Assembly: GCF_026712185.1 (NCBI RefSeq)
Contig: NZ_JAPPUX010000001.1
Span: forward strand, 558,001 to 622,000
DNA from: Nocardioides pini
GTDB lineage: Bacteria; Actinomycetota; Actinomycetes; Propionibacteriales; Nocardioidaceae
Reading direction: 5' to 3'
DNA length: 64,000 nucleotides
Shown: piece by piece, positions 19,574 through 28,816 of the stretch
Position numbering within the stretch: position 1 is the first letter of the stretch
How the letters are laid out: each line of letters opens with the position of its first letter
Translations under genes and position numbers: made by a program
Notes under the pieces: generated by a model
What the model was told of the DNA's origin: nothing
Seen by the model: only the letters and a program-made list of their open reading frames with translations
Databases searched by the model: none

Positions 19574-20683
19574 GTGACCGAGATCGAGATCGGCCGTGCC
19601 AAGCGCGGTCGCCGCGCCTACTCCTTCGACGACATCGCGATCGTGCCCTCGCGGCGCACGCGCGACCCCGAGGAGGTCAGCACCGCCTGGCAGATCGACG
19701 CCTACCGCTTCGACATCCCCGTGCTGGCCGCGCCGATGGACTCCGTCATGTCGCCGTCGACCGCCATCGCGCTGGGTCAGATGGGCGGGCTGGGCGTGCT
19801 CAACCTCGAGGGTCTCTGGACGCGCTACGACGACCCGACCGGCCTGCTCGAGGAGGTGGCCGGCCTGTCCGGTCACGAGGCCACCCGGCGCATGCAGGAG
19901 ATCTACACCCAGCCCATCAAGCCGGAGCTGATCACCGAGCGCCTCGAGGAGGTGCGCGCCGCCGGCGTCACCGTCGCCGGGTCGCTCTCGCCGCAGCGCA
20001 CCAAGGAGCACGTGAAGGCCGTCGTCGACGCCGGCGTCGACATGTTCGTCATCCGCGGCACCACCGTGTCCGCCGAGCACGTGAGCAGCCAGGCCGAGCC
20101 GCTGAACCTCAAGGAGTTCATCTACGAGCTCGACGTGCCGGTCATCGTGGGCGGCTGCGCGACCTACCAGGCCGCGCTCCACCTGATGCGCACCGGCGCG
20201 GCCGGCGTGCTCGTCGGCTTCGGCGGCGGCGCCGCCCACACGACACGCACGGTCCTCGGCGTCGCCGTCCCGATGGCGAGCGCCGTCGCCGACGTCGCCG
20301 CCGCCCGTCGCGACTACCTCGACGAGTCCGGCGGCCGCTACGTCCACGTCATCGCCGACGGCTCCATCGGCAGCTCGGGCGACATCGCCAAGGCCATCGC
20401 CTGCGGCGCCGACGCGGTGATGATCGGCTCGCCGCTCGCCCGTGCGGTCGAGGCCCCCGGCCGGGGCTTCCACTGGGGGAGCGAGGCGACCCACGCCGAG
20501 CTGCCCCGCGGCGAGCGTGTCGGCTTCGAGCCGGTCGGCTCGCTCGAGGAGATCATGTTCGGTCCCTCCCGCGTCGCCGACGGCACCATGAACCTCATCG
20601 GCGCCCTCCGCCGCGCGATGGCCACCACGGGCTACACCGAGCTCAAGGAGTTCCAGCGCATCGAGGTCGTCGTCCAGCACTGA
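19574..20683 (+). CDS. guaB3: GuaB3 family IMP dehydrogenase-related protein
   Basis: The 369-residue TIM-barrel protein is related to IMP dehydrogenase but has no CBS domains. It keeps the N-terminal SFDDIAIVPSRRTRDP and LAAPMDSVMS segments and the phosphate-binding region (YVHVIADGSIGSSGDIAKAI). At the place of the catalytic loop it has GFGGGAAHTTR, with no Cys before TTR. Classical IMPDH chemistry through a covalent Cys adduct is therefore doubtful. The family is conserved beside guaB in actinobacteria, but its role is unsettled. Confidence 0.9.
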   Translation: MTEIEIGRAKRGRRAYSFDDIAIVPSRRTRDPEEVSTAWQIDAYRFDIPVLAAPMDSVMSPSTAIALGQMGGLGVLNLEGLWTRYDDPTGLLEEVAGLSGHEATRRMQEIYTQPIKPELITERLEEVRAAGVTVAGSLSPQRTKEHVKAVVDAGVDMFVIRGTTVSAEHVSSQAEPLNLKEFIYELDVPVIVGGCATYQAALHLMRTGAAGVLVGFGGGAAHTTRTVLGVAVPMASAVADVAAARRDYLDESGGRYVHVIADGSIGSSGDIAKAIACGADAVMIGSPLARAVEAPGRGFHWGSEATHAELPRGERVGFEPVGSLEEIMFGPSRVADGTMNLIGALRRAMATTGYTELKEFQRIEVVVQH

Positions 20684-20730
20684 TCCCCGCTGGCCTGATC
20701 CCTGCTGGCACCGCCTGAGACACTGACCCC

Positions 20731-22443
20731 ATGACGCTCGCCAAGGCCCTCGACGCCGACCAGCGCGCGGACGCGCTCGAGCAGCTGGGGTCGGGTGAGG
20801 TCGACGTGCTGGTCGTGGGCGGCGGCATCGTCGGTGCCGGAGCGGCGCTCGACGCCGTGACGCGCGGGCTCAGGGTCGGCCTGGTCGAGCAGCGCGACCT
20901 CGCGTCCGGCACGTCGTCGCGCTCGTCCAAGCTGGTGCACGGCGGCCTGCGCTACCTCGAGATGCTCGACTTCGCGCTGGTGAGGGAGGCGCTGGAGGAG
21001 CGCGGCCTGCTGCTGACCCGGCTCGCCCCGCACCTGGTCCGGCCGGTGCCGTTCCTCTACCCGCTCGAGCACGCGTGGGAACGCCCCTACGTCGGCGCCG
21101 GCGTCGCGCTCTACGACACCATGGCGATGACCGGGAAGTACGACATGGGCGTGCCCAAGCACAAGCACGTCTTCCGCAAGCAGCTCGCCCGGATGGCACC
21201 CGACATCCGGACCGACGGCCTCCACGGCGCGATCCGCTACTACGACTGCCAGGTCGACGACGCCCGCCTGGTGATGACCATCGCCCGGACCGCCGCCAAC
21301 AACGGCGCGCACGTCGCGACCCGCACCCAGGTGACCGGCTTCCTGCGTGACGGCGACCGGGTCGTCGGCGTGCGCGCCCGCGACCTCGAGGGCCAGCGCG
21401 ACCTCGAGATCCGCGCCCGCGTCGTCATCAACGCGGCCGGCGTGTGGACCGACGCCGTGCAGGACCTGCTGGGCGGCGAGGCGCAGCTCGACGTCGACGC
21501 CAGCAAGGGCATCCACGTCGTCGTCCCCAAGGACCGGATCCGGTCCGAGTGCGGCTTCATCACCAAGACCGAGAAGTCGGTGCTGTTCGTGATCCCCTGG
21601 GACCAGTTCTGGATCATCGGCACGACCGACACCGCCTGGGACCTCGACCTCGCCCACCCCGCGGCGAGCAAGCGCGACATCGACTACGTCCTCGAGCACG
21701 CCAACCGGCTCCTCAAGGACCCGCTCGACCACCGCGACGTCGTCGGGGTGTACGCCGGGCTCCGGCCGCTGCTCAAGCCGATGCGCAAGGAGGGCGACAT
21801 GGGCGAGACCACCAAGCTCTCCCGCGAGCACACCGTCGCCAACCCCGTGCCCGGCCTGGTGCTCGTCGCCGGCGGCAAGCTGACGACGTACCGCGTCATG
21901 GCGCGCGACGCCGTCGACCACGCGATCCGCGACTTCGACGCCACCCCCGCCTCGATCACCGACCGGGTGCCGTTGATGGGTGCCTGGGGCCACGAGGCGC
22001 GGACCAACCAGCGCGTCGCGCTCAGCCGCGCGTCGGGCCTCGAGGTCGGGGTGATCGACCACCTGCTCGGGCGCTACGGCGGCCTCGTCGACGAGCTGCT
22101 GGCCCTGATCCACCGGCGCCCCGAGCTCGGCGAGCCGCTGCCGGGGGCCGAGCACTACCTGCGGGCCGAGGTGCTCTACGCCGCCACCCACGAGGGCGCG
22201 CGCCACCTCGACGACGTGCTGGCGCGGCGCACGCGCGTGTCGATCGAGACCTTCGACCGTGGCATCGCGGCCGCTCGGCCGGCCGCGGAGCTGATGGCGG
22301 AGGCGCTGGGCTGGGACGACGCCCAGCTCGAGGACGAGGTCGACCACTACCTGCGGCGGGTCGAGGCGGAGCGGCAGAGCCAGCTCATGCCGACCGACCA
22401 GGAGGCCGACGAGGCGCGGGTCAAGGCGCCCGACATCGTCTAG
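20731..22443 (+). CDS. glpD: Aerobic glycerol-3-phosphate dehydrogenase
   Basis: The 570-residue FAD enzyme oxidises glycerol-3-phosphate to dihydroxyacetone phosphate at the membrane. The dinucleotide motif VVGGGIVGAGAALDA lies near residues 24-38, with SGTSSRSSKLVHGGLRYLE after it and a C-terminal cap domain. GACACT ends 6 nt before the ATG. Its stop shares the palindrome CTAG with the stop of the convergent membrane gene. No glpK or glpF is adjacent. Confidence 0.95.
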   Translation: MTLAKALDADQRADALEQLGSGEVDVLVVGGGIVGAGAALDAVTRGLRVGLVEQRDLASGTSSRSSKLVHGGLRYLEMLDFALVREALEERGLLLTRLAPHLVRPVPFLYPLEHAWERPYVGAGVALYDTMAMTGKYDMGVPKHKHVFRKQLARMAPDIRTDGLHGAIRYYDCQVDDARLVMTIARTAANNGAHVATRTQVTGFLRDGDRVVGVRARDLEGQRDLEIRARVVINAAGVWTDAVQDLLGGEAQLDVDASKGIHVVVPKDRIRSECGFITKTEKSVLFVIPWDQFWIIGTTDTAWDLDLAHPAASKRDIDYVLEHANRLLKDPLDHRDVVGVYAGLRPLLKPMRKEGDMGETTKLSREHTVANPVPGLVLVAGGKLTTYRVMARDAVDHAIRDFDATPASITDRVPLMGAWGHEARTNQRVALSRASGLEVGVIDHLLGRYGGLVDELLALIHRRPELGEPLPGAEHYLRAEVLYAATHEGARHLDDVLARRTRVSIETFDRGIAAARPAAELMAEALGWDDAQLEDEVDHYLRRVEAERQSQLMPTDQEADEARVKAPDIV

Positions 22444-22967
22444 AGCCGCTGGACCGGCCCCGGTGCCGACAGGCCGAAGGCCTCGCGCAGGCCGGACGGC
22501 TTGCCACCGGCCTCGAGGGCCTCGGCGACCTTGCCCACCGGCCTGGCGCCCGGCCACACGTGCACGACCATCAGCACGAGCGACACCACGGCGCCGCCGA
22601 GGTAGGTGAGGATGCCGCCGTCGGGGAGCACGAACGCGGCGGCCACCGACGCGATCGCGATGAACTCGGCGATGGCGAACCGCATGATCATCAGCGACTG
22701 CCAGCGGGTGCGGGCCTGCGTGGCCGCGTCGTGGTCGGAGAGGGCCGTGGACAGGGGCGGGGTGCGGTAGCCGACGGTCTCGAGCAGCAGGTGCGCGGCG
22801 ACGCCCGCCAGCACCTGCACGGCCAGGGGTCCCACCGGGAACGACTCCGGGGCCGGCAGCACGAAGGACAGCGCGACGCCGATGACCACGAGCGCGCCCA
22901 TGAGTGACCCGGCCAGGATGCGGGTGGCCAGCGCGAAGGGTGCGGGGCTCGGCAGCGGCGTCGACAT
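22440..22967 (-). CDS. Four-helix membrane protein of unknown function
   Basis: The 175-residue protein has about four hydrophobic helices (around 17-37, 45-65, 95-113 and 120-140), a cytoplasmic loop rich in charged residues between helices 2 and 3, and a short soluble tail. I do not recognise the family. TAGGCT on the minus strand ends 6 nt before ATG 22967, so it appears leaderless. The stop codons of this gene and glpD are read from opposite strands of one CTAG. Confidence 0.7.
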   Translation of the reverse strand: MSTPLPSPAPFALATRILAGSLMGALVVIGVALSFVLPAPESFPVGPLAVQVLAGVAAHLLLETVGYRTPPLSTALSDHDAATQARTRWQSLMIMRFAIAEFIAIASVAAAFVLPDGGILTYLGGAVVSLVLMVVHVWPGARPVGKVAEALEAGGKPSGLREAFGLSAPGPVQRL

Positions 22968-23009
22968 GCGGCGAGCCTAGACGCAGCGAGCGCTCGACGG
23001 CGTTGGACA

Positions 23010-23023
23010 ATATCGGCCGATAT
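23010..23023. promoter_or_regulatory. AT-rich perfect palindrome, candidate operator
   Basis: ATATCGGCCGATAT is a perfect 14-bp palindrome flanked by GACA and GTC, in the gap between the divergent membrane gene and the aldehyde dehydrogenase. It is unusually AT-rich for this DNA. The regulator is unknown. Confidence 0.5.
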
Positions 23024-23088
23024 GTCGAATGCTGGGACGACGTGACCAACCGGTAGCAACGGCGTCGGCAGCGACCTACGCTGCAGGA

Positions 23089-24705
23089 ATGAGCGAGCAG
23101 ACCCCCGCCTCCGGCCCCGTCACCGACGGCCCGGCGGACCCCGAGCACGACGCCACCGCCGCCTACGGCCTCGACCGCTCGTACGTCGCCGGCCTGACGC
23201 GCCGCCTCGTCAGCACCACCGGTGAGACGGTCGCCGTCGCCTCGCCGATCGGCGGCACGCCGCTCGCCCACGTGCCGCAGTCGAGCCCGGCCGACGTGGC
23301 CGAGGCGTTCGCCCGCGCGCGCCGGGCGCAGGTGTCGTGGGCGGCCACCTCCGTCGACGACCGCGCCGCGGCGCTGCTGCGGCTGCACGACCTGCTGCTC
23401 GACCGGCAGGAGGAGCTCATCGACCTCGTCGTGTGGGAGTCGGGCAAGGCCCGCAAGGACGCCTACCTCGAGGTCGCCCACCTCGCGCTCACCGCGCGCT
23501 ACTACGCCCGCACCGCCCACGAGCACCTCGACACCCGACGCGTGGCCGGGATGTTCCCCGTGCTCACCCGGGCCGAGGTCAACCGCGTGCCGAAGGGCGT
23601 GGTCGGCATCATCTCGCCCTGGAACTACCCGCTCACGATGGCGCTGTGCGACGGCATCCCGGCGCTCCTCGCCGGCAACGCGGTGGTGTCCAAGCCCGAC
23701 GCGCAGACCGTGCTGACCGCACTGCTCGCCGCGCAGCTGCTGGAGGAGGCGGGCATCCCGCCGGAGACCTGGCAGGTCGTCGCCGGCCCCGGCCCCGAGG
23801 TGGGCGGCGCGATCGTCGCCCACGCCGACTACGTCTGCTTCACCGGCTCCACGGCCACCGGACGGGTCATCGCCCGAGGGTGCGCCGAGCGGCTCATCGG
23901 CTGCTCGCTCGAGCTCGGCGGCAAGAACCCGATGCTCGTGCTCCGCGACGCCGACGTCCACCGGGCCGCCGAGGGCGCCACCCGTGCCGTGTTCTCCAAC
24001 GCCGGCCAGCTGTGCGTGTCGATGGAGCGGCTCTTCGTCGCCGACCAGGTCTACGACCGCTTCGTCGACGCCTTCGTCTCGCGCACGCAGGCGATGACCC
24101 TCGGCGCGAGCCAGGACTGGTCCGTCGACGTCGGGTCGCTGATCTCGCAGGCACAGCTCGACACCGTCACCCGCCACGTCGAGGACGCCGTCGCCAAGGG
24201 CGCCCGCGTGCTGACGGGCGGCAAGCACCGCCCCGACCTCGGGCCCTACGTCTTCGAGCCGACCATCCTCGAGGGCGTCTCGGCCGACATGGAGTGCTTC
24301 GGCAAGGAGACCTTCGGCCCGGTGGTCTCGCTCTACCGCTTCCACAGCGAGGACGAGGCGGTCCAGCGGGCCAACGACGGCGCCTACGGCCTCAACGCCT
24401 CGGTCTGGACCCGCGACACCGCGCGCGGGCGGGCGCTGGCCCGTCGCATCGCGTGCGGCACGGTCAACGTCAACGAGGCCTACGGGGCGACCTTCGGATC
24501 CCTCGGGGCGCCGATGGGCGGCATGCGCGAGTCCGGCCTCGGCCGCCGCCAGGGCGCCGAGGGCATCCACCGCTACACCGAGGCCCAGTCCGTCGCCGTG
24601 CAGCGGCTGGTGCCGATCGCCCCGATGTTCGGGATGTCGGAGGAGACCAACGCCAAGGTGATGACCGGGGCGCTGCGGCTGCTCAACAAGCTGGGCCTGG
24701 CATGA
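23089..24705 (+). CDS. gabD2: Succinate-semialdehyde dehydrogenase (NADP-type)
   Basis: The 538-residue aldehyde dehydrogenase has ISPWNYPL, FTGSTATGR, catalytic Glu in ELGGKNP and catalytic Cys in NAGQLCVSMERL. The overall form matches the GabD2 branch of succinate-semialdehyde dehydrogenases in actinobacteria. TACGCT ends 6 nt before the ATG. The stop overlaps the GMC oxidoreductase start (ATGA), so the aldehyde dehydrogenase may act on an aldehyde made by that oxidase. That pairing leaves the physiological substrate open. Confidence 0.88.
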   Translation: MSEQTPASGPVTDGPADPEHDATAAYGLDRSYVAGLTRRLVSTTGETVAVASPIGGTPLAHVPQSSPADVAEAFARARRAQVSWAATSVDDRAAALLRLHDLLLDRQEELIDLVVWESGKARKDAYLEVAHLALTARYYARTAHEHLDTRRVAGMFPVLTRAEVNRVPKGVVGIISPWNYPLTMALCDGIPALLAGNAVVSKPDAQTVLTALLAAQLLEEAGIPPETWQVVAGPGPEVGGAIVAHADYVCFTGSTATGRVIARGCAERLIGCSLELGGKNPMLVLRDADVHRAAEGATRAVFSNAGQLCVSMERLFVADQVYDRFVDAFVSRTQAMTLGASQDWSVDVGSLISQAQLDTVTRHVEDAVAKGARVLTGGKHRPDLGPYVFEPTILEGVSADMECFGKETFGPVVSLYRFHSEDEAVQRANDGAYGLNASVWTRDTARGRALARRIACGTVNVNEAYGATFGSLGAPMGGMRESGLGRRQGAEGIHRYTEAQSVAVQRLVPIAPMFGMSEETNAKVMTGALRLLNKLGLA

Positions 24706-26426
24706 GCACCGCCCCCGAGGCCACGCACTACGACGTCCTCGTCATCGGCTCGGGCTTCGGCGGCTCGGTCACCGCCCTGCGGCTCACGGAGAAGGGCTAC
24801 CGGGTCGGCGTCCTCGAGGCCGGTGCCCGCTTCGCGGACGACGACCTCCCCCAGCACGGCGGCGAGGTGAAGAAGTTCCTCTTCCGCCCCGAGCTCGGGA
24901 TGTACGGCATCCAGCGCATCGACCTCGTGCACGACTGCTTCATCCTCGCCGGCGCCGGCGTCGGCGGTGGCTCCCTCAACTACGCCAACACCCTCTACGA
25001 GCCACCGGACCCGTTCTACCGCGACCCCCAGTGGGCCCACATCACCGACTGGAAGTCCGAGCTCGGGCCGTACTACGACCAGGCCAAGCGGATGCTCGGC
25101 GTGACCGACTACGCCAGGACGACGCCCGCGGACGAGGCCATGAAGAAGGTCGCCGACGAGATGGGCGTGGGCGACACCTTCCACCCGACGCCCGTCGGGG
25201 TCTTCCTCGCCCCGCCCGGCGAGCCCGGCGGCCAGGAGGTGCCCGACCCCTTCTTCGGCGGCGTCGGTCCCGACCGCGCGACGTGCATCGACTGCGGCTC
25301 GTGCATGACCGGGTGCCGGCACAACGCCAAGAACACCCTGGTCAAGAACTACCTCTACCTCGCCGAGCAGGCCGGCGCGGTCGTGCACCCGCTCACCACG
25401 GTCACCGACGTGCGCCCCCGGCCCGGCGGCGGCTACGAGGTGACGGCTCGGTGGACGAAGGCGAAGCTCTCCCGGGGCCGGGCCGTCAAGACGTTCACGG
25501 CCGACCAGGTGGTCTTCTCCGCCGCGGCGCTCGGCACCCAGCGGCTCCTGCACCGCCTCAAGGCCGAGGGCTCGCTCCCGCGGATCTCGGACCGCCTCGG
25601 CGTCCTCACCCGCACCAACTCCGAAGCCATCCTGTGGGCCACCGCCAACGACGACTCCGTCGACTGGACCGACGGCGTGGCGATCACCTCGAGCTTCCAT
25701 CCCGACGAGCACACCCACGTCGAGCCGGTCCGCTACGGGCACGGACGCAACGTGATGCCGCTGCTCGCGACGGTGCTCGTCGACGAGGTGCTCGGCGAGA
25801 AGCGGTGGCGCACCTGGGCCAAGGAGCTGTGGCGCCAGCGCGACGGCCTGAAGGACCTCTACGCGCTGAACACCTGGTCGCGGCGCACGGTCGTCGCCCT
25901 CGTCATGCAGACCCTGGACAACTCGATCACGACGGTGTGGCGCACGCGCGGCGGCGTCGGCTACATGTCCTCGACCCAGGGCCACGGCGCACCCAACCCG
26001 ACCTACATCGCGGCGGCGTACGACGCCGTCCGGCGCCTCGCCCGCATCATGGGCGCCCGGCAGGCCTACGGCTCGATCGGCGAGCCGCTCGGCATGCCGC
26101 TGACCGCCCACTTCATCGGCGGCTGCGCCATCGGCGACTCACCGGAGTCAGGCGTCGTGGACCCCTACCAGCGCGTCTTCGGCTACGACGGCCTGCACGT
26201 CGTCGACGGCTCGGCCATCTCGGCCAACCTCGGGGTGAACCCGTCGCTGACCATCACCGCGCAGGCGGAGCGCGCGATGGCGTTCTGGCCCAACAAGGGC
26301 GAGGCCGACCCGCGCCCGGCGCTCGGCTCGGCCTACCGCCGCCTCGCGCCGGTGGAGCCGAAGAACCCGGTCGTGCCGGAGGCCGCGCCGGGGGCGCTGC
26401 GGCTGCCGATCGTCGGCGTCAGCTGA
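24702..26426 (+). CDS. GMC-family oxidoreductase (cholesterol-oxidase-like)
   Basis: The 574-residue flavoprotein has an N-terminal FAD motif (VIGSGFGGS, ~14-22), the GAGVGGGSLNYAN loop and a C-terminal HVVDGSAISANLGVNPSLTI segment. These are typical of the cholesterol-oxidase/ChoD branch. C195, C198, C201 and C205 form a C-x2-C-x2-C-x3-C motif like a ferredoxin cluster. It is co-translated with the aldehyde dehydrogenase and lies between guaB3 and guaA, where mycobacteria have ChoD. A hydroxylated lipid or alcohol is the probable substrate. Confidence 0.88.
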   Translation: MSTAPEATHYDVLVIGSGFGGSVTALRLTEKGYRVGVLEAGARFADDDLPQHGGEVKKFLFRPELGMYGIQRIDLVHDCFILAGAGVGGGSLNYANTLYEPPDPFYRDPQWAHITDWKSELGPYYDQAKRMLGVTDYARTTPADEAMKKVADEMGVGDTFHPTPVGVFLAPPGEPGGQEVPDPFFGGVGPDRATCIDCGSCMTGCRHNAKNTLVKNYLYLAEQAGAVVHPLTTVTDVRPRPGGGYEVTARWTKAKLSRGRAVKTFTADQVVFSAAALGTQRLLHRLKAEGSLPRISDRLGVLTRTNSEAILWATANDDSVDWTDGVAITSSFHPDEHTHVEPVRYGHGRNVMPLLATVLVDEVLGEKRWRTWAKELWRQRDGLKDLYALNTWSRRTVVALVMQTLDNSITTVWRTRGGVGYMSSTQGHGAPNPTYIAAAYDAVRRLARIMGARQAYGSIGEPLGMPLTAHFIGGCAIGDSPESGVVDPYQRVFGYDGLHVVDGSAISANLGVNPSLTITAQAERAMAFWPNKGEADPRPALGSAYRRLAPVEPKNPVVPEAAPGALRLPIVGVS

Positions 26427-26602
26427 CCGGCGGACCAGCTCCGCGCCGTGGTCGGCGAGGTGGTCGGCGAGCTGGTCGGGACCGGGCCGTAACCACGCCC
26501 TGCCGAGGTCGTTGGGCCGGGTAGAGGGGCCCGGCAGTCATGCTCCCTCCCAAGGGCCGGGTCTCTCGTCTCGGCAGCTGTTCGCAGTGGCTGGGAGCCA
26601 AG

Positions 26603-26714
26603 CCCCAGGGCCCGATCACCCTCCCTCCCCGATCGGGTCCTGGGGCGACTCCCGAGCCGGGATGAGCGGGCCGGGCCCGATACTCGGCCCTCGCTCCCCG
26701 ATCGGGCCCTGGGG
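26603..26714. repeat. Two related palindromic hairpins upstream of guaA
   Basis: CCCCAGGGCCCGATC (26603-26617) pairs with GATCGGGTCCTGGGG (26631-26645), one G-T pair. A second copy of the right arm, GATCGGGCCCTGGGG (26700-26714), is preceded by GGGCCCGAT near 26674. Both copies share CTCCCC before and CGA after. They occupy the 312-nt gap 26427-26738, where no gene is seen, just ahead of the guaA -10 hexamer. Confidence 0.75.
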
Positions 26715-26726
26715 CGATCCCATCGA

Positions 26727-26732
26727 TAGACT
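26727..26732 (+). promoter_or_regulatory. -10 hexamer TAGACT of guaA
   Basis: TAGACT ends 6 nt before GTG 26739; leaderless start. It lies 12 nt after the second hairpin arm. Confidence 0.7.
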
Positions 26733-26738
26733 CGGCGC

Positions 26739-28316
26739 GTGACGCAGCCTGGAGAGCACGACCTGGTCCTCGTCGTCGACTTCGGGGCGCAGTACGCCCA
26801 GCTGATCGCGAGGCGGGTGCGCGAGGCCCGCGTCTACTCCGAGATCGTGCCGCACACGATGCCGGTGGCCGAGATGCTCGCGCGCAAGCCCAAGGCGATC
26901 ATCCTGTCCGGCGGCCCGTCGAGCGTCTACGCCGAGGGCGCCCCGGGCATCGACGACCACGTCTTCACGGCCGGGGTCCCGGTCTTCGGGATGTGCTACG
27001 GCTTCCAGCTCATGGCCAAGGGCCTCGGCGGCGAGGTCGCCCACACCGGCGCGCGCGAGTACGGCCGTACGCCGGTCTCCGTCTCCGAGCCGGGCACCCT
27101 CCTCGAGGGCATCCCGGCCGAGCACAAGGTCTGGATGTCGCACGGCGACTCGGTCGCCCGGGCGCCCGAGGGCTTCACCGTGCTCGCCTCCACCGCGGAC
27201 ACCCCGGTCGCCGCGTTCGAGGACGTGGGCCGCGGTCTCGCGGGCGTCCAGTGGCACCCCGAGGTGCTCCACTCCGAGCACGGCCAGAAGGTGCTCGAGC
27301 ACTTCCTCCACCACATCGCCGGCGCACGCCAGACGTGGACCATGCTCAACATCGCCGAGGAGCAGATCGAGCGCGTCCGCGAGCAGATCGGCGACAGCGG
27401 CCTGGCGATCTGCGGCCTGTCCGGCGGCGTCGACTCCGCCGTCGCCGCGGCCATCGTGCAGCGCGCCATCGGCGACCGGTTGCACTGCGTCTTCATCGAC
27501 CACGGCCTGCTCCGCGAGGGCGAGGCCGAGCAGGTCGAGCGCGACTTCGTCGCCGCGACCGGCGTCAACCTCCACGTCCACGACGCGCGCGAGACCTTCC
27601 TCGCCGCCCTCGCCGGGGTCACCGACCCGGAGGAGAAGCGCAAGATCATCGGCCGCGAGTTCATCCGGGCCTTCGAGGCCGCCGAGGTGCAGGTGCTCGG
27701 CGAGGCCGCCGAGCACGGCGACAAGGTCGGCTTCCTCGTGCAGGGCACGCTCTACCCGGACGTCGTCGAGTCCGGCGGCGGTGCCGGCACCTCCAACATC
27801 AAGTCGCACCACAACGTCGGCGGCCTGCCCGAGGACCTCGAGTTCGCGCTCGTCGAGCCGCTGCGCACCCTGTTCAAGGACGAGGTCCGCCTCGTCGGCG
27901 AGCAGCTCGGCCTGCCGGCGGAGATGGTCTGGCGCCAGCCGTTCCCCGGCCCGGGCCTCGGCATCCGCATCATCGGCGAGGTGACGGCCGAGCGCCTCGA
28001 CATCCTCCGCCGCACCGACGCGATCGCCCGCCAGGAGCTCACCCGCGCCGGCCTGGACCGCGACATCTGGCAGATGCCGGTCGTGCTGCTCGCCGACGTC
28101 CGATCCGTCGGCGTGCAGGGCGACGGCCGCACCTACGGCCACCCTGTCGTGATCCGCCCGGTCACCTCCGAGGACGCGATGACCGCCGACTGGGCCCGCC
28201 TGCCCTACGAGGTCATGGAGCGGATCTCCACCCGCATCACCAACGAGGTGGCCGAGATCAACCGCGTCACCCTCGACGTCACCTCCAAGCCCCCGGGCAC
28301 CATCGAGTGGGAGTGA
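26739..28316 (+). CDS. guaA: GMP synthase (glutamine-hydrolysing)
   Basis: The 525-residue enzyme converts XMP to GMP. The class I glutaminase domain has nucleophile C86 in GMCYGFQLM and the His-Glu of QWHPEV. The ATP pyrophosphatase domain has LSGGVDSAV, and the C-terminal dimerisation domain ends KPPGTIEWE. The start is GTG 26739, behind TAGACT. It completes the guanine pathway begun by guaB. The VOC gene follows immediately. Confidence 0.98.
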   Translation: MTQPGEHDLVLVVDFGAQYAQLIARRVREARVYSEIVPHTMPVAEMLARKPKAIILSGGPSSVYAEGAPGIDDHVFTAGVPVFGMCYGFQLMAKGLGGEVAHTGAREYGRTPVSVSEPGTLLEGIPAEHKVWMSHGDSVARAPEGFTVLASTADTPVAAFEDVGRGLAGVQWHPEVLHSEHGQKVLEHFLHHIAGARQTWTMLNIAEEQIERVREQIGDSGLAICGLSGGVDSAVAAAIVQRAIGDRLHCVFIDHGLLREGEAEQVERDFVAATGVNLHVHDARETFLAALAGVTDPEEKRKIIGREFIRAFEAAEVQVLGEAAEHGDKVGFLVQGTLYPDVVESGGGAGTSNIKSHHNVGGLPEDLEFALVEPLRTLFKDEVRLVGEQLGLPAEMVWRQPFPGPGLGIRIIGEVTAERLDILRRTDAIARQELTRAGLDRDIWQMPVVLLADVRSVGVQGDGRTYGHPVVIRPVTSEDAMTADWARLPYEVMERISTRITNEVAEINRVTLDVTSKPPGTIEWE

Positions 28317-28324
28317 GCCGGGGC

Positions 28325-28708
28325 ATGCCGCGCGCGCTGCACCACCTCGACCTCTGGGTCGACGACGTCGAGGCCGCCGAGGGGGAGTGGGGCTGGCTGC
28401 TCGCTGCGTGCGGCTGGCAGCGCGAGGACGGCATGCTGTCGTGGCAGCACCCGGACGGGACGTACGTCTTCATGGAGCACTCGCCCGACCAGCACGGCGA
28501 GCACGACCGGCTGCGTCCGGGGGTGAACCACCTCGCCCTCACCGTCGGCACCCGGGCCGGGCTCGACCGGGTGCGGGCGGAGTCGACCGAGCACGGCTGG
28601 CACGAGCTGTACGCCGACCGCTACCCGCACGCCGGCGGGGAGCAGCACGTCGCGCTCTACCTCGCGAGCTCTGAGGGCTTCGAGGTGGAGGTCGTCGTCG
28701 GCGACTGA
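28325..28708 (+). CDS. VOC-fold (glyoxalase-like) protein
   Basis: The 127-residue protein has the two babab modules of the vicinal-oxygen-chelate fold: HHLDLWVDDVEAAEGEW at the start, VNHLALTV in the middle and EVEVVV at the end. His and Glu at these strands are possible metal ligands. The specific reaction is unknown. A GTG at 28313 overlaps the guaA stop as GTGA and could be the true start; ATG 28325 gives the usual family N-terminus. Confidence 0.75.
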   Translation: MPRALHHLDLWVDDVEAAEGEWGWLLAACGWQREDGMLSWQHPDGTYVFMEHSPDQHGEHDRLRPGVNHLALTVGTRAGLDRVRAESTEHGWHELYADRYPHAGGEQHVALYLASSEGFEVEVVVGD

Positions 28709-28816
28709 CGACCGCCGCGCCGCTGACTCCGGAGGACCCCACCACGGGGTGGTCGCCGCAGCGAGCGGAGGGGTCTAGGTTGCTGGATGGCCCACACATG
28801 AATCTCGGGAGGTGAC

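Noticed and set aside
26427..26738. Riboswitch or attenuator for guaA
   Set aside because: The -10 hexamer lies downstream of the hairpins, so they would not be part of the predicted transcript.
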